DNA from: Bacillus salipaludis
GTDB taxonomy: Bacteria > Bacillota > Bacilli > Bacillales_B > DSM-18226
Assembly: GCF_004358205.1 (NCBI RefSeq)
Contig: NZ_SMYO01000006.1
Span: forward strand, 124,001-188,000
Length of the DNA: 64,000 nucleotides
Direction of reading: 5' to 3'
Below the pieces are notes generated by a model. It searched no databases, was not told the DNA's origin, and saw nothing but the letters and a program-made list of their open reading frames with translations. Below, piece after piece: positions 51,309-60,158 of the stretch. The translations under genes and the position numbers were made by a program. Each line of letters begins with the position of its first letter. The stretch's first letter is position 1.

Positions 51309-52508
51309 ATGAATTATCCATTTGCACCCCAAACCAAAAACTATGAATCATCTGCCGTAAGGGATATCTTAAAGGTTACACAGCAAGGGCATGTTATTTC
51401 TTTCGCAGGGGGTCTGCCAGCAGAAGACATTTTTCCAATCGAACAGGTTCAAATTGCCTATGAGAAAGTATTTGCTTCAGGGAAATCTTCATTGCAATAT
51501 GGACTAACAGAAGGATTTATTCCCCTTCGCGAAGCGGTTCAAGCAAAAATGGAAAAGAGAGGTATTTTTTCACATCCCGATAACATTCTGCTTACAACTG
51601 GATCACAGCAAGTAATCGACTTGTTTTCACGAATTATGCTTGCACCGGGGGATGTTGTCCTCACAGAGGATCCTACATATTTAGCAGCATTACAGGTCTT
51701 TAGATCGTATGGAGCGAATGTTGTGGCTGTAAAGAGTGATGATCAGGGAATGATCACGGAGGATCTAAAAGAAAAAATTGAAAAATACCAGCCGAAATTT
51801 GTCTATACCATCCCAACTTTTGCAAACCCAGATGGAAAAGTGTGGAGTCAGGAACGACGTCAGGAGCTATTCAATCTTTGCTCCGAAAAGAATGTTCTAA
51901 TTCTTGAAGATGATCCGTATGGCGATATTCAATTCCATCAAGACGAGGTCTATCAGCCGGTGGCTGCTTTAGATACAGATAAAAGGATTGTTTTGTATAC
52001 CAGCACTTTTTCTAAGTCCGTTGTCCCAGCTTTAAGAACCGGTTGGGTAACCGGACCAGCTGAAGTTATTAAACTAATGACCCAAGCCAAGCAAATGAAT
52101 GATTTACACTCAAGTTCACTCGATCAACAGGCACTCTATTATTTATTGCGCGATTTTAACCTGGATTCACATATTGCTTTAATTAGAAGCGTTTATTATG
52201 AGCGGATGAAATTGATGAAGGAATATTTTGATAAATTGGGGTCAGGATTGTTCACATGTAGGGAGCCAAAAGGTGGAATGTTCATGTGGGTAGAAGGAAA
52301 TGAGGAGTTAAACACAACTGCCTTGCTTGGCGAAGCCGTTAAAAAGGGAGTTGCATTTGTTCCAGGTGCACCATTCTATGTCAACGAGCCAAAGCACAAT
52401 ACCTTCCGTGTAAACTATAGCCATTCTACTCCTGAAAAAATTAAGCTTGGAATGGAGCGACTGGTGGATGTGTTAACGTCAGTTCCAGTTGCAACGAAAA
52501 CAATTTAA
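51309..52508 (+). CDS. PLP-dependent aminotransferase (LysN/AAT-I type)
   Basis: This 399-residue fold-type I aminotransferase resembles the 2-aminoadipate/aromatic aminotransferase branch often seen next to regulators. Visible features are ISFAGGLPAEDIFP, QYGLTEGFIPLREAV, TTGSQQVIDLFSR, the PLP-ring Asp region LEDDPYGDIQF and the Schiff-base Lys in TSTFSKSVVPALRTGWV (near residue 233). I placed the start at the ATG at 51309, after AAAGGAAG; upstream in-frame codons lack a ribosome binding site. The gene is divergent from the XRE-cupin regulator. The amino-acid substrate is unknown. Confidence 0.88.
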   Translation: MNYPFAPQTKNYESSAVRDILKVTQQGHVISFAGGLPAEDIFPIEQVQIAYEKVFASGKSSLQYGLTEGFIPLREAVQAKMEKRGIFSHPDNILLTTGSQQVIDLFSRIMLAPGDVVLTEDPTYLAALQVFRSYGANVVAVKSDDQGMITEDLKEKIEKYQPKFVYTIPTFANPDGKVWSQERRQELFNLCSEKNVLILEDDPYGDIQFHQDEVYQPVAALDTDKRIVLYTSTFSKSVVPALRTGWVTGPAEVIKLMTQAKQMNDLHSSSLDQQALYYLLRDFNLDSHIALIRSVYYERMKLMKEYFDKLGSGLFTCREPKGGMFMWVEGNEELNTTALLGEAVKKGVAFVPGAPFYVNEPKHNTFRVNYSHSTPEKIKLGMERLVDVLTSVPVATKTI

Positions 52509-52516
52509 TAAAATAG

Positions 52517-52563
52517 TTCATTCAAAAGAGTACTGTGTTTAACACAGTACTCTTTTGAATGAA
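52517..52563. terminator. Perfect 47-bp palindrome after the aminotransferase gene
   Basis: Two 23-base perfectly complementary arms surround one base. The inner part GAGTACTGTGTT-T-AACACAGTACTC with AAAA and TTTT borders is an efficient terminator shape in both directions. Confidence 0.75.
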
Positions 52564-52814
52564 AGTGTAGTTTTTTGTTTGAAATTGAGGACAGGTTCTC
52601 ATTGAATAGAGAACTAGAAATGTTAAGATAATGATAGTTTATCAATGACCGGTTTTTTACAAAACATAAAAAATACAGTCTAAATTATTTTACCTTTTGT
52701 CCAATGACAGCCTAATTTGGTGATATATAATATAAGTTAGGCAGTTGTGGTTTGCTCCAAAATTGGTTTCTCTTGTATTTGGGGCGATTTTTAGATTGAT
52801 TGGAAGGTGATGCG

Positions 52815-52841
52815 ATGAACGAAGTTGTAGCATTATTTTAA
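52815..52841 (+). other. Possible 8-codon leader peptide (MNEVVALF)
   Basis: The ATG has GGAAGGTGATGCG immediately upstream and the frame ends at TAA after 8 codons. It lies about 190 bp before the NCS1 permease. It is too short to judge by composition; leader-peptide function is a guess. Confidence 0.3.
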
Positions 52842-52851
52842 AGCGCTTACA
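52838..52851 (+). promoter_or_regulatory. cre-like CcpA site upstream of the NCS1 permease
   Basis: TTAAAGCGCTTACA matches the catabolite-response element TGWAANCGNTNWCA except for the second base. It suggests carbon catabolite control. Confidence 0.5.
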
Positions 52852-53032
52852 TTCGTGAAAAGCTAAAAGGTAATAGAAGTTTAAAAAATCGTAAAATAGG
52901 AAATCAAAATATTCTCATTAATTATAAAGAAACGGCAATAATATCATGGTGATCATAAATATTCTCTAGCGAATGCACAGCATTGGTTTTACTCGGAAAG
53001 TTCTTTGAAAAACCAAACAAGGGGGAATTTTA

Positions 53033-54568
53033 TTGAAAACGCAAATTGAGCAAAATGGTATTGTCATTTTGACACAAGAAGCGGCGGACAGCTTAAGCAA
53101 TAGCGAGATGTGGAATGACGATCTCCGTCCGACCACTATGAAGGAACATTCTTGGAAAGGTCTAAATTTTGCTACTCTTTGGATTGGAATGTGTTTATGC
53201 ATCCCAGCCTATACGATGGCAAGCGGGATGATCTCATTAGGAATGAACTGGTGGCAGGCAATTGGAACCATCTTTATTGGAAATGTTATTGTTCTTATTC
53301 CTATTTTATTGAACTCGCATGCTGGGACAAAATTCGGTATTCCGTACCCAGTGTTTGCACGACTTTGGTTTGGCTCAAAGGGTGCACACATCCCAGCTTT
53401 AGCAAGAGCACTTGTTGCAGCGGGATGGTTTGGGATTAACACCTGGATTGGAACAGGTGCCATTGATACATTGTTATCAGCTTCTTTCTCTTTCTGGAGC
53501 TTCCCAGGACATACAGCGATTGTTTTTGCTCTTTTTTGGATCTTAAACGTAGCTGTTGCCTATAAGGGCCCGCAAGCCATGAAGTATTTAAGTTTGATTG
53601 CAACTCCTGTTGTTGGGGTCTCTGCAATTATTCTCCTAATCTGGGCATTCACCAATTCCGGCGGTTGGGGGCCAATTTTATCGACTCCATCTAAATTCCA
53701 AACCACTGGTGAATTTTTAAAAGTATTTTTTCCTGCCGTTACTGGAGTAATTGCTTTCTGGGCTACTCTTGCCTTAAACATCCCGGATTTCTGCCGATAT
53801 GCAAAAAGTCAAAAATCTCAAATGATCGCACAAAGCTTTTCACTACCACTAACCATGACCATTTTCTCTTTTATTGGAATTGCTGTAACCTCTGCAACAG
53901 TAGTCATTTTCGGGCAGGCCCTTTGGGATCCGGTAGCCTTGCTTGCAAAATTCCCGCCATTTGTTATTTTTCTAGGTACTTTAGTCATTGTTCTTTCTTC
54001 ATTAACCATTAATGTAGGAGCAAACGTAGTCGCGCCTGCACGTGCGATTGAGAATTTAAATCCAAGACGGATTACGTTTGGAATCGGAGCTCTTGTTACC
54101 GGTTTATTTGCCATCCTAATTCAGCCATGGTATATCATGGAGAACTTTGGAAACTATATTTTTGGCTGGCTGGGAACATACGGTGCCTTACTCGGCCCAA
54201 TTGATGGAATTGCAATCGCCGATTACTGGCTTGTCCGTAAACGGAAAATGGCTCTCCACGAATTGTATGATGTAAACGGCCGCTACAGTTATACAGGCGG
54301 ATTTAATAAAAATGGTGTATATTCGCTCATCATTGGGGTTGCAATCCCGGTTCTTGGCCTCTTGATTCCAGGACTTCGCTTCATATGGGATAATGCCTGG
54401 ACATTTGGATTATTTATCTCCATTATTGCCTACACCTATTTAATGAAAGGTGATAAGAGCGTTCTACAAAAAGGAGAGTATGAAAAAATTACAAGCTTCA
54501 AAACTGGCATTCCTGGACAAATCTCTGACTCGGTTGATGGCAGTAGCCCAAATGTGGATTTGTTTTAA
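53033..54568 (+). CDS. NCS1-family nucleobase/hydantoin/allantoin permease
   Basis: This 511-residue cation symporter has twelve predicted helices. Family features are NEDLRP-like WNDDLRPTTMKEHSW at the N-terminus, LWIGMCLCIPAYTMASGMI in helix 1, ALVAAGWFGINTWIGTGAID in helix 3 and LLGPIDGIAIADYWLVRKRK late in the protein. It resembles PucI-like allantoin and Mhp1-like hydantoin carriers. Translation starts at TTG (53033), 8 bp after AAGGGGG; no ATG lies near. It has its own terminator. The nearby creatininase-family gene makes a cyclic amide substrate attractive, but no shared operator links them. Confidence 0.9.
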   Translation: MKTQIEQNGIVILTQEAADSLSNSEMWNDDLRPTTMKEHSWKGLNFATLWIGMCLCIPAYTMASGMISLGMNWWQAIGTIFIGNVIVLIPILLNSHAGTKFGIPYPVFARLWFGSKGAHIPALARALVAAGWFGINTWIGTGAIDTLLSASFSFWSFPGHTAIVFALFWILNVAVAYKGPQAMKYLSLIATPVVGVSAIILLIWAFTNSGGWGPILSTPSKFQTTGEFLKVFFPAVTGVIAFWATLALNIPDFCRYAKSQKSQMIAQSFSLPLTMTIFSFIGIAVTSATVVIFGQALWDPVALLAKFPPFVIFLGTLVIVLSSLTINVGANVVAPARAIENLNPRRITFGIGALVTGLFAILIQPWYIMENFGNYIFGWLGTYGALLGPIDGIAIADYWLVRKRKMALHELYDVNGRYSYTGGFNKNGVYSLIIGVAIPVLGLLIPGLRFIWDNAWTFGLFISIIAYTYLMKGDKSVLQKGEYEKITSFKTGIPGQISDSVDGSSPNVDLF

Positions 54569-54580
54569 AGTCATTAAATG

Positions 54581-54612
54581 AAAGCTGCTCAAAATCATTG
54601 GGCAGCTTTTTT
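54581..54612 (+). terminator. Terminator after the NCS1 permease
   Basis: AAAGCTGC and GCAGCTTT form a stem with an open loop, followed by TTTT. Confidence 0.8.
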
Positions 54613-54766
54613 GTTACCATTTTACGAACTTTATTGGGTGCAAATTAAAATTCTAAATAATTTTATGGTGAAGTTAACACTATCTATAATAAAATAAAAG
54701 AAATGGGCAATGAAAAGTGCCAAAGAAGGTCAGCACATAAAACACCGGTAGGGGGAGGTAAAGGTG

Positions 54767-55342
54767 ATGTGGCCTTTTAAGAAAAAGTTCTTAGAAAAAG
54801 GTGAAAGGCCAGGTTTACTTTCCGTACAAGAAACGATTGAGGAAAGAGAAATTGAGAAAATGGCAAAAAAATTAAAACAAGTTCTAGATAGTACGAAAGA
54901 TGAAATCATTTTTTTATGTATAGGATCAGATCGTTCCACAGGGGACTCTTTTGGTCCAATGGTGGGAACAATGTTAAAGGATAGAAAGGTTCCTTTTCCT
55001 GTATATGGTACATTAGAAGAACCAGTTCATGCACTGAATTTTAAGAAGATTCTGAAACAGGTTAAACAAACGCATAATGGACCGTTTATTGTAGCAATCG
55101 ATGCTGCTTTAGGGGAAGAAAGTCAAATTGGATTAATTGTTTTGAAAGAAGGGGCTATTTTTCCTGGAAAGGCACTTAATAAAGGATTGCCAAGTGTTGG
55201 TGACTATCACCTGAAGGCTATTGTCAATTATCTTGATCCATATAAACCAATAGAGTCCTTGAACACCACAAGATTAAATACGGTTATGAAGCTGGCAGAT
55301 ATCGTAACCAGGATTATTTCTCGCGCTATCGAAGATTATTAG
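54767..55342 (+). CDS. yyaC: Sporulation-associated protein YyaC (DUF1256, GPR-like fold)
   Basis: YyaC-type proteins are related to the spore protease GPR and are made during sporulation. The 191-residue protein has the core FLCIGSDRSTGDSFGPMVGT (about residues 45-64), VYGTLEEPVHALNF and AIDAALGEESQIG (about residue 108), and GLPSVGDYHLKAIVNY. I chose the ATG at 54767, 6-7 bp after GGGGGAGGT. It is monocistronic and further evidence for an endospore former. Confidence 0.9.
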   Translation: MWPFKKKFLEKGERPGLLSVQETIEEREIEKMAKKLKQVLDSTKDEIIFLCIGSDRSTGDSFGPMVGTMLKDRKVPFPVYGTLEEPVHALNFKKILKQVKQTHNGPFIVAIDAALGEESQIGLIVLKEGAIFPGKALNKGLPSVGDYHLKAIVNYLDPYKPIESLNTTRLNTVMKLADIVTRIISRAIEDY

Positions 55343-55462
55343 ATTACGAGGATATATTGCATAATTCCATTTATTTGTAAATGGAAAATTCGAAAATTTT
55401 AGTGGTAATTTGAACCATATCATTTGATGTTTTTTTATCCGGTACGATATAATTGGTTTAAT

Positions 55463-55468
55463 GTATAC
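55463..55468 (+). promoter_or_regulatory. GTATAC operator in the gntR leader
   Basis: AATGTATACAAAAAG lies about 15 bp before the ribosome binding site of the GntR-family regulator gene, a position that suits autorepression. Confidence 0.55.
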
Positions 55469-55492
55469 AAAAAGTTGAAGGGAGGAGATCTA

Positions 55493-56170
55493 ATGAGTAC
55501 TAATTGGGCGGCGGAGGATTTAATTTCCTTAAGAGAAAGGGTTTATTTACACATAAAAGACCTCATCTTAGAAGGTGAATTTAAAACCGGTGATCGGCTT
55601 GTGGAAAGGGAGCTTGCTGACAGATTAAATATTAGTAGAACGCCGATTCGTGAGGCTTTATTTCGGTTGGAATCACAAGGGTTTGTAAAAACCGTGCCGA
55701 GAAAAGGGGTAATTGTTGCGGACATTTCTGAGAAGGAAATTATTGAAGTTTTTACGATCCTATCTTCTCTTGAAGTTTTAGCAGCAAAATTGGCTGTTCA
55801 AAAGTTAGACGAAGAAACAAAAAGCAATATTGATACCTATATAAAAAAGGTTGAAGAATGCTTAGATAATGAAGAGGCTTTTTCTGATTTACATGGGGAA
55901 TACAATCAACTCTTATATAGTGCTGCTAAAAATTCTAAACTTCAAGAAATACTGAGCGGATTATCTGATTATATTCGTGCTTTCGCCAAAATTGGTTATA
56001 AGAACCCAGGAAGAGCCGTACAATCTATGGAAGAACATGTTAAAATTATGGATGCCATTATGAATCAAGAGAGCGAGATGGCAGAATATTTGACAAAAAT
56101 TCATATGGAAAATTCAAAAAAGGCGTATATTGAAGCGGTTAATCAAAGCAAGGAAAAAAGGAAAGGGTAA
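55493..56170 (+). CDS. GntR-family transcriptional regulator, FadR/FCD subgroup
   Basis: This 225-residue regulator has an N-terminal winged helix (LIEGEFKTGDRL-like ILEGEFKTGDRLVERELADR and NISRTPIREALFRLESQGF, about residues 20-70) and an all-helical FCD ligand-binding domain (EVFTILSSLEVLAAKLAVQK onward). Such proteins usually repress catabolic genes until a small acid binds. I chose the ATG at 55493 because GGGAGGAG lies 4 bp upstream; the upstream in-frame extension has no such site. GTATAC palindromes before it and throughout the next 8 kb are its probable operators. Confidence 0.92.
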   Translation: MSTNWAAEDLISLRERVYLHIKDLILEGEFKTGDRLVERELADRLNISRTPIREALFRLESQGFVKTVPRKGVIVADISEKEIIEVFTILSSLEVLAAKLAVQKLDEETKSNIDTYIKKVEECLDNEEAFSDLHGEYNQLLYSAAKNSKLQEILSGLSDYIRAFAKIGYKNPGRAVQSMEEHVKIMDAIMNQESEMAEYLTKIHMENSKKAYIEAVNQSKEKRKG

Positions 56171-56221
56171 AAGGTTGTCCAAAAAGTCCATGATAAAAAA
56201 GACTTTTGGACAACCTTTTTT
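56171..56221. terminator. Strong terminator between gntR and the dehydrogenase gene
   Basis: AAGGTTGTCCAAAAAGTC pairs with GACTTTTGGACAACCTT and is followed by TTTTT. The genes converge here. Confidence 0.9.
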
Positions 56222-56239
56222 ATAGGGTCAACGCACAGA

Positions 56240-57046
56240 TTAAAGGCCAACCATAACGGATTCTGTTAGGTTTCTTAACACTTTTGCTACACTCATTGCT
56301 ACAATAGGACTAGATTTAGGATTTTCTTTAAAAGGCGTATTTTGTACTTTAATTTCAATCTGACCAAAAAAGCCCCTTGCTAATATGGTGTGGAAATTTG
56401 CCTGAATGGTTGGGTCCACAAATACTTGAACTTTTGTTTTTTCGAAACCAACCCCGGCAATACTTAATGCGGCTGATACATTCACGTTTTCAGGGAATAA
56501 TTTTGCAGCATTCCTGGCATTGCCTTCATATATACAATAAGGCTCAGAGATAGTCTTTAAATTTACTTTTTCCTCAGCAATCGTCCCATACCAGCTTTTT
56601 GGTTGTTTCCTCGTGATAAGCGTTATTTCTTCTATTTCTCCTAATACCCCTGCAGCTATTCGGTCTAATCCAGCAATGGCGGCAGAAGGAAGTATGATTT
56701 GTTTATTGTATTTTTTTGTAGCAACTTTCAGTGTTTCATAAAATTCATAATCTGCGAAAGCCCCGACAGAGAGTACGATTAAATTACTCCCAGTGGAAAG
56801 GGTCTTTTCCCCATATTGCTGTAGCGCTTTATGACCCGCTGCTTCAATAATAATATCCAAATCTTGATCAAAAAACAGGTTTTCGTCGGTCGTGACAACG
56901 CAATTTTGCGGAATAGATTCGTTTATACCAGGCTTCTTTCTAACAAGAATGGATTTGACTTCAACCTCGCCTGCTTGATTGGCAACGATCAAATCGCTAA
57001 TCGCTTTGCCAAGAGTACCATAACCTATGATCCCAGCTTTAAGCAT
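56240..57046 (-). CDS. L-aspartate-dehydrogenase-like protein (DUF108)
   Basis: This 268-residue protein has an N-terminal NAD(P)-binding Rossmann domain (GIIGYGTLGKAISDL) and the C-terminal DUF108 domain of aspartate dehydrogenases (LPSAAIAGLDRIAAG, PENVNVSAALSIAGVGF, GFFGQIEIKVQNTPF). True aspartate dehydrogenases oxidise aspartate to iminoaspartate, or run in reverse. There are no NAD biosynthesis genes nearby, so a catabolic role on an aspartate-like amine within the GTATAC regulon is more likely. The ATG follows AGGTGATAA. A double GTATAC operator lies 48 bp upstream of the start. Confidence 0.85.
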   Translation of the reverse strand: MLKAGIIGYGTLGKAISDLIVANQAGEVEVKSILVRKKPGINESIPQNCVVTTDENLFFDQDLDIIIEAAGHKALQQYGEKTLSTGSNLIVLSVGAFADYEFYETLKVATKKYNKQIILPSAAIAGLDRIAAGVLGEIEEITLITRKQPKSWYGTIAEEKVNLKTISEPYCIYEGNARNAAKLFPENVNVSAALSIAGVGFEKTKVQVFVDPTIQANFHTILARGFFGQIEIKVQNTPFKENPKSSPIVAMSVAKVLRNLTESVMVGL

Positions 57047-57093
57047 TTTTTTATCACCTCAATAACTTTATTAATTTTTCTCGATCTTTTTAT

Positions 57094-57108
57094 GGTATAC
57101 CGTATACC
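57094..57108. promoter_or_regulatory. Double GTATAC operator (GGTATACCGTATACC)
   Basis: Two overlapping GTATAC palindromes make a 15-bp fully symmetric site upstream of the AspDH-like gene. Confidence 0.65.
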
Positions 57109-57437
57109 TGGAAGCTTTGTTTTATTTTATCGAATAAGCTTTTTAAAAGCAAGAGATAATTACGAAAATAAAAAAACATCTAAATTTTCAAAATTATTTG
57201 CTATTTAACCTCTTTTAATGGTATATTAAATTCATTCTATATAGTTTACAATCTCTATATAGTGAAAAATGTGAAAGGAGGGTACATAAATAGGCTCACT
57301 GGGTTTAATCTTGTCTCCGTTGTATTATTGAAAGGGCTTACAATAAGAGAGGTATGAGGATCTTATTGTAAAAACTCAGCAGGAATTGAAACATCACCAA
57401 AAAATGGGCTTTTCATTTTTATTTTTAAAACATCTTG

Positions 57438-57443
57438 GTATAC
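57438..57443 (+). promoter_or_regulatory. GTATAC operator upstream of the permease gene
   Basis: TTGGTATACAATCC lies about 215 bp before the permease start codon. Confidence 0.55.
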
Positions 57444-57656
57444 AATCCACAATCCACAAAGTGCAAAAAACCCTTAGAACTTCAGGATAACAATTTTGGA
57501 CTCATGAAAAAAACTGAATAGTTAAGTTAAGCAAAGAAAATTTGATTGAATATTCTTTTGGTTGAAAATCTATATGTCTTCGCTTAAAAGCCAAATGCTA
57601 TGAAAACCTTGCAAGATTAATTCGATTAATATCTTATAAAGCAACGGAGGAAAGAT

Positions 57657-59105
57657 ATGGAATTAACATTAGCTCACTGGGTTTATCTAGTTGTAACTGC
57701 AGCTGTCATTGTGATTATGCTTTTTAGAAAAGGTGTTGTTTTACCTCTTATAATTGGGACCTTTTTAGTCGCAGCAGTATATAAAGGGAGTCTTATTGCA
57801 GGGTTTCAAGCGGTCTTTAATGCAAATCTAGTTGCCGCAAAGGAGCTATTCAGTATTTTCCTGATTATTTCCATCATGATTGGTCTGCTTAATTCGTTGA
57901 AGGATCTTGGGGCGGATAAAAGGATGGTTGTACCGATACAAAAAATAATGGTAAACGGTCATATCTCTTTTATCGTTTTAATGGTCACTACTTATGTAAT
58001 TTCTCTCTTTTTCTGGCCAACCCCCGCAGTTCCATTAATATGTGCATTATTGGTTCCAGCAGCCGTGAGTGCAGGGTTGCCTGTTATGACATCCGCAATG
58101 GTCATTGTCATTGCTGGACAAGGTATGGCTCTTTCTTCAGATTATATTATGCAAGTAGCACCAATGCTTAGTGCAAAAGCAGCAGGAATTGATAAATCCG
58201 CAGTTTCAGATAAGGCATTCATTCTTTCTCTTATTACAGGGGTAACCTCCTTAGCCATTGTCTATGTGAGATCTCGAAAAGCAATTAGGAAAAAATCCGG
58301 GTCTGTCAATAACTTAAATAATGAAGAAAAAGCTTTCTTTGATGTGGCCAATGAACTTGCTGCTACGGCAGAAGAGAGTCCTGATCTTATCAAAAGAAAA
58401 GAAACATGGGGAAGATTATTTGCCATTATTGTTCCTTTGGCAATGCTAGGTGTTATGATTTTTATGTTCCAAACTAAAATTGGCGGCGGTTCAGGATTTG
58501 AAGGGGGCGACGGAGCAGCTTTTATTGGCGGTGTTGCAACTATTCTATTAGTGCTAGCGACCATTGCCTTCAATCGAATTCATGCCCTTGATAAAATTAG
58601 CGAACATATCACTGAAGGATTTGTTTTTGCCTTTAAGGCAATGGCACCGGTAATTCCAATTGCTGGATACTTTTTCATGGGAAGCGGGGATTTTTCAGGT
58701 TCTATCCTATCATTAGGTGATACCGCAGCAAAGCCTGCCTTTCTATTTGATTTAATCCAAGCAGGGCAAAATTATATTCCACATAGTCCATTTTTTGCAG
58801 CAATCAGTATATTAATTGTTGGTATTATTACGGGATTGGATGGTTCAGGGTTTGCAGGGCTACCATTAACGGGTGCGTTGTCTGGAGCCATTGCGCCAGG
58901 AAGTCACATTGATCCTGCTGTTATGGCGGCAATTGGACAAATGGGTTCAGTTTGGAGCGGTGGTGGAACACTGATTGCATGGTCATCTCTTGTAGCAGTT
59001 GCTGGGTTCTTGCAAGTTTCTCCGTTGGAATTGGCTAGGAAAAACTTCATCCCAGTCGTTTCAGGGCTTCTGCTGGCAACCATACTTGCCGTGTTTATAT
59101 GGTAA
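57657..59105 (+). CDS. Hydrophobic permease, GntP/citrate-transporter-like
   Basis: This 482-residue integral membrane protein has about twelve helices. It starts LAHWVYLVVTAAVIVIMLF, has a helical hairpin near SLFFWPTPAVPLICALLVPA (about residues 117-136) and another near ILIVGIITGLDGSGFAGLPL (about residue 385), which resembles the two re-entrant loops of ion-transporter-superfamily carriers such as GntP, DcuC and CitM. A soluble loop lies near residues 205-245. Its ATG follows ACGGAGGAA. The substrate is probably an organic acid that also induces the regulon, but that is inference. Confidence 0.75.
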   Translation: MELTLAHWVYLVVTAAVIVIMLFRKGVVLPLIIGTFLVAAVYKGSLIAGFQAVFNANLVAAKELFSIFLIISIMIGLLNSLKDLGADKRMVVPIQKIMVNGHISFIVLMVTTYVISLFFWPTPAVPLICALLVPAAVSAGLPVMTSAMVIVIAGQGMALSSDYIMQVAPMLSAKAAGIDKSAVSDKAFILSLITGVTSLAIVYVRSRKAIRKKSGSVNNLNNEEKAFFDVANELAATAEESPDLIKRKETWGRLFAIIVPLAMLGVMIFMFQTKIGGGSGFEGGDGAAFIGGVATILLVLATIAFNRIHALDKISEHITEGFVFAFKAMAPVIPIAGYFFMGSGDFSGSILSLGDTAAKPAFLFDLIQAGQNYIPHSPFFAAISILIVGIITGLDGSGFAGLPLTGALSGAIAPGSHIDPAVMAAIGQMGSVWSGGGTLIAWSSLVAVAGFLQVSPLELARKNFIPVVSGLLLATILAVFIW

Positions 59106-59163
59106 AAGAGTGTTCTAGTTTACGAATTTCTTAGTAAAATATAAAATATAATTTTAGAATAAA

Positions 59164-59205
59164 GGGGTTTTCCAAAGTGTTATAACCTTTGGAAACTCCT
59201 TTTTT
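59164..59205 (+). terminator. Terminator after the GntP-like permease
   Basis: GGGGTTTTCCAAAG and CTTTGGAAACTCC form a long imperfect stem followed by TTTTTT. Confidence 0.85.
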
Positions 59206-59234
59206 CATTATGGTTTGAAGAGGGGGTTCGATTG

Positions 59235-59930
59235 ATGGAACAATGTAAGGTGGGGCTAGTAGGGATTGGTAAATTAGGGACCGCGATGATGACGCAATGG
59301 AATAAAATGAATAGGAAGATTGGGATTTACCATCCATTAAAAACAAAGGCTGAAAAGTTTGTGGAGCAGTTTCCAAACGGGTTTATCCTAATAGAACAAG
59401 AATTAAAGGAATTAGATGTGTTAATTTTAGCTTTACCTGCTGCAACTATTATTCCATTTATTACAAATTTAAAGCTTGAAAGTAATTTACCTGTTTCAAC
59501 CACGATCGTTAATATGGCAACGACTTTAGATACGAAAGAGCTAAAAGAAAAGTATCCTTCATTAAATATTGAAGGGGTTAAATTTATGGGACATTGGAAA
59601 GATTTATTGGAGCATGGCAACGGTTTATTTATTACCGAAAATGTTCTGCAGAAGCCTATTGAAGAACTCTATCATTTCCTTGGGAAGGTAAAAATAGAAA
59701 AGGAAAGCTGTTTGACTGAAATTAACAAATTAGCAACCTATTATGCTGTAAAAACAGCCGTTGAATTGGAAAGTGAGTTTGAAAGAAGGGGATTTCCGCC
59801 GGAATATGTACAAAGAGCACTAATGTCCCTTGCCCCGGAAGTAATAAGGGGATATTGTGAAGGGAACCTCGGGCATTTCGCCAAGGAAATCGTTAAAGAA
59901 ATTAAACAGAAGACTACGAAGGATCTATAA
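59235..59930 (+). CDS. ProC-like NAD(P)-binding dehydrogenase
   Basis: This 231-residue protein has an N-terminal Rossmann domain with VGLVGIGKLGTAMMTQWNKM and the downstream LDVLILALPAATIIPFI, the arrangement of the F420/ProC-type NADP-binding domain. The C-terminal helical part (YYAVKTAVELESEFERRG) would be the dimerisation domain of a pyrroline-carboxylate-reductase-like enzyme, but it is shorter than ProC (about 270 residues). The ATG at 59235 lies 8 bp after AGGGGG. It could reduce or oxidise a cyclic or open imine. Its setting suggests a partner for the AspDH-like enzyme. Confidence 0.75.
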   Translation: MEQCKVGLVGIGKLGTAMMTQWNKMNRKIGIYHPLKTKAEKFVEQFPNGFILIEQELKELDVLILALPAATIIPFITNLKLESNLPVSTTIVNMATTLDTKELKEKYPSLNIEGVKFMGHWKDLLEHGNGLFITENVLQKPIEELYHFLGKVKIEKESCLTEINKLATYYAVKTAVELESEFERRGFPPEYVQRALMSLAPEVIRGYCEGNLGHFAKEIVKEIKQKTTKDL

Positions 59931-60090
59931 AAAAAGTGCCAAGATTGGTCGCCTCTGGCTTTCGAAAAACTTTCGATAGCCTTTATTCATTTATTTTTTT
60001 AACCAAATCTATATTGTTAATATATAGGCTTCTCAACAGGCCCATTAGCAGGGACAATCAATAAGAATTCCTGTTTAGGATCTAATAGAG

Positions 60091-60122
60091 TAAAAAAATG
60101 CCGAGAAGAATACCCTTTCTCG
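60091..60122 (-). terminator. Terminator of the second permease
   Basis: On the minus strand CGAGAA and TTCTCG close a short stem, followed by GCATTTTTTT, downstream of the stop codon at 60159. Confidence 0.75.
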
Positions 60123-60158
60123 ACAATCTGAGGTACCAGGTTGGCACCTTTTCTTTAT

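Larger units (their letters stand above)
52509..53032. other. Long leader region ahead of the NCS1 permease
   Basis: This 524-bp region has a 47-bp palindrome (52517-52563), an 8-codon open frame with a good ribosome binding site (52815-52841) and a cre-like CcpA site that overlaps its stop (52838-52851). An imperfect GCTCCAAA/TTTGGGGC pairing lies near 52753-52784. No larger gene is credible. Confidence 0.6.
57047..57656. other. 610-bp regulatory region between the AspDH-like gene and its divergent permease
   Basis: It contains a double operator (57094-57108), a single one (57438-57443), paired CTATATAG blocks near 57219-57262 and a 10-bp inverted repeat TTACAATAAG/CTTATTGTAA (57338-57371). 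There is a ribosome-site-like AAAGGAGGGTACAT (57275-57288) without a good start codon behind it, and a 14-base block GCTCACTGGGTTTA that recurs at the start of the permease gene. No complete gene was found. Confidence 0.6.

Noticed and set aside
53033..54568. NCS1 permease as a member of the GTATAC regulon
   Set aside because: No GTATAC site was found in its 524-bp upstream region; it has a cre-like site instead.
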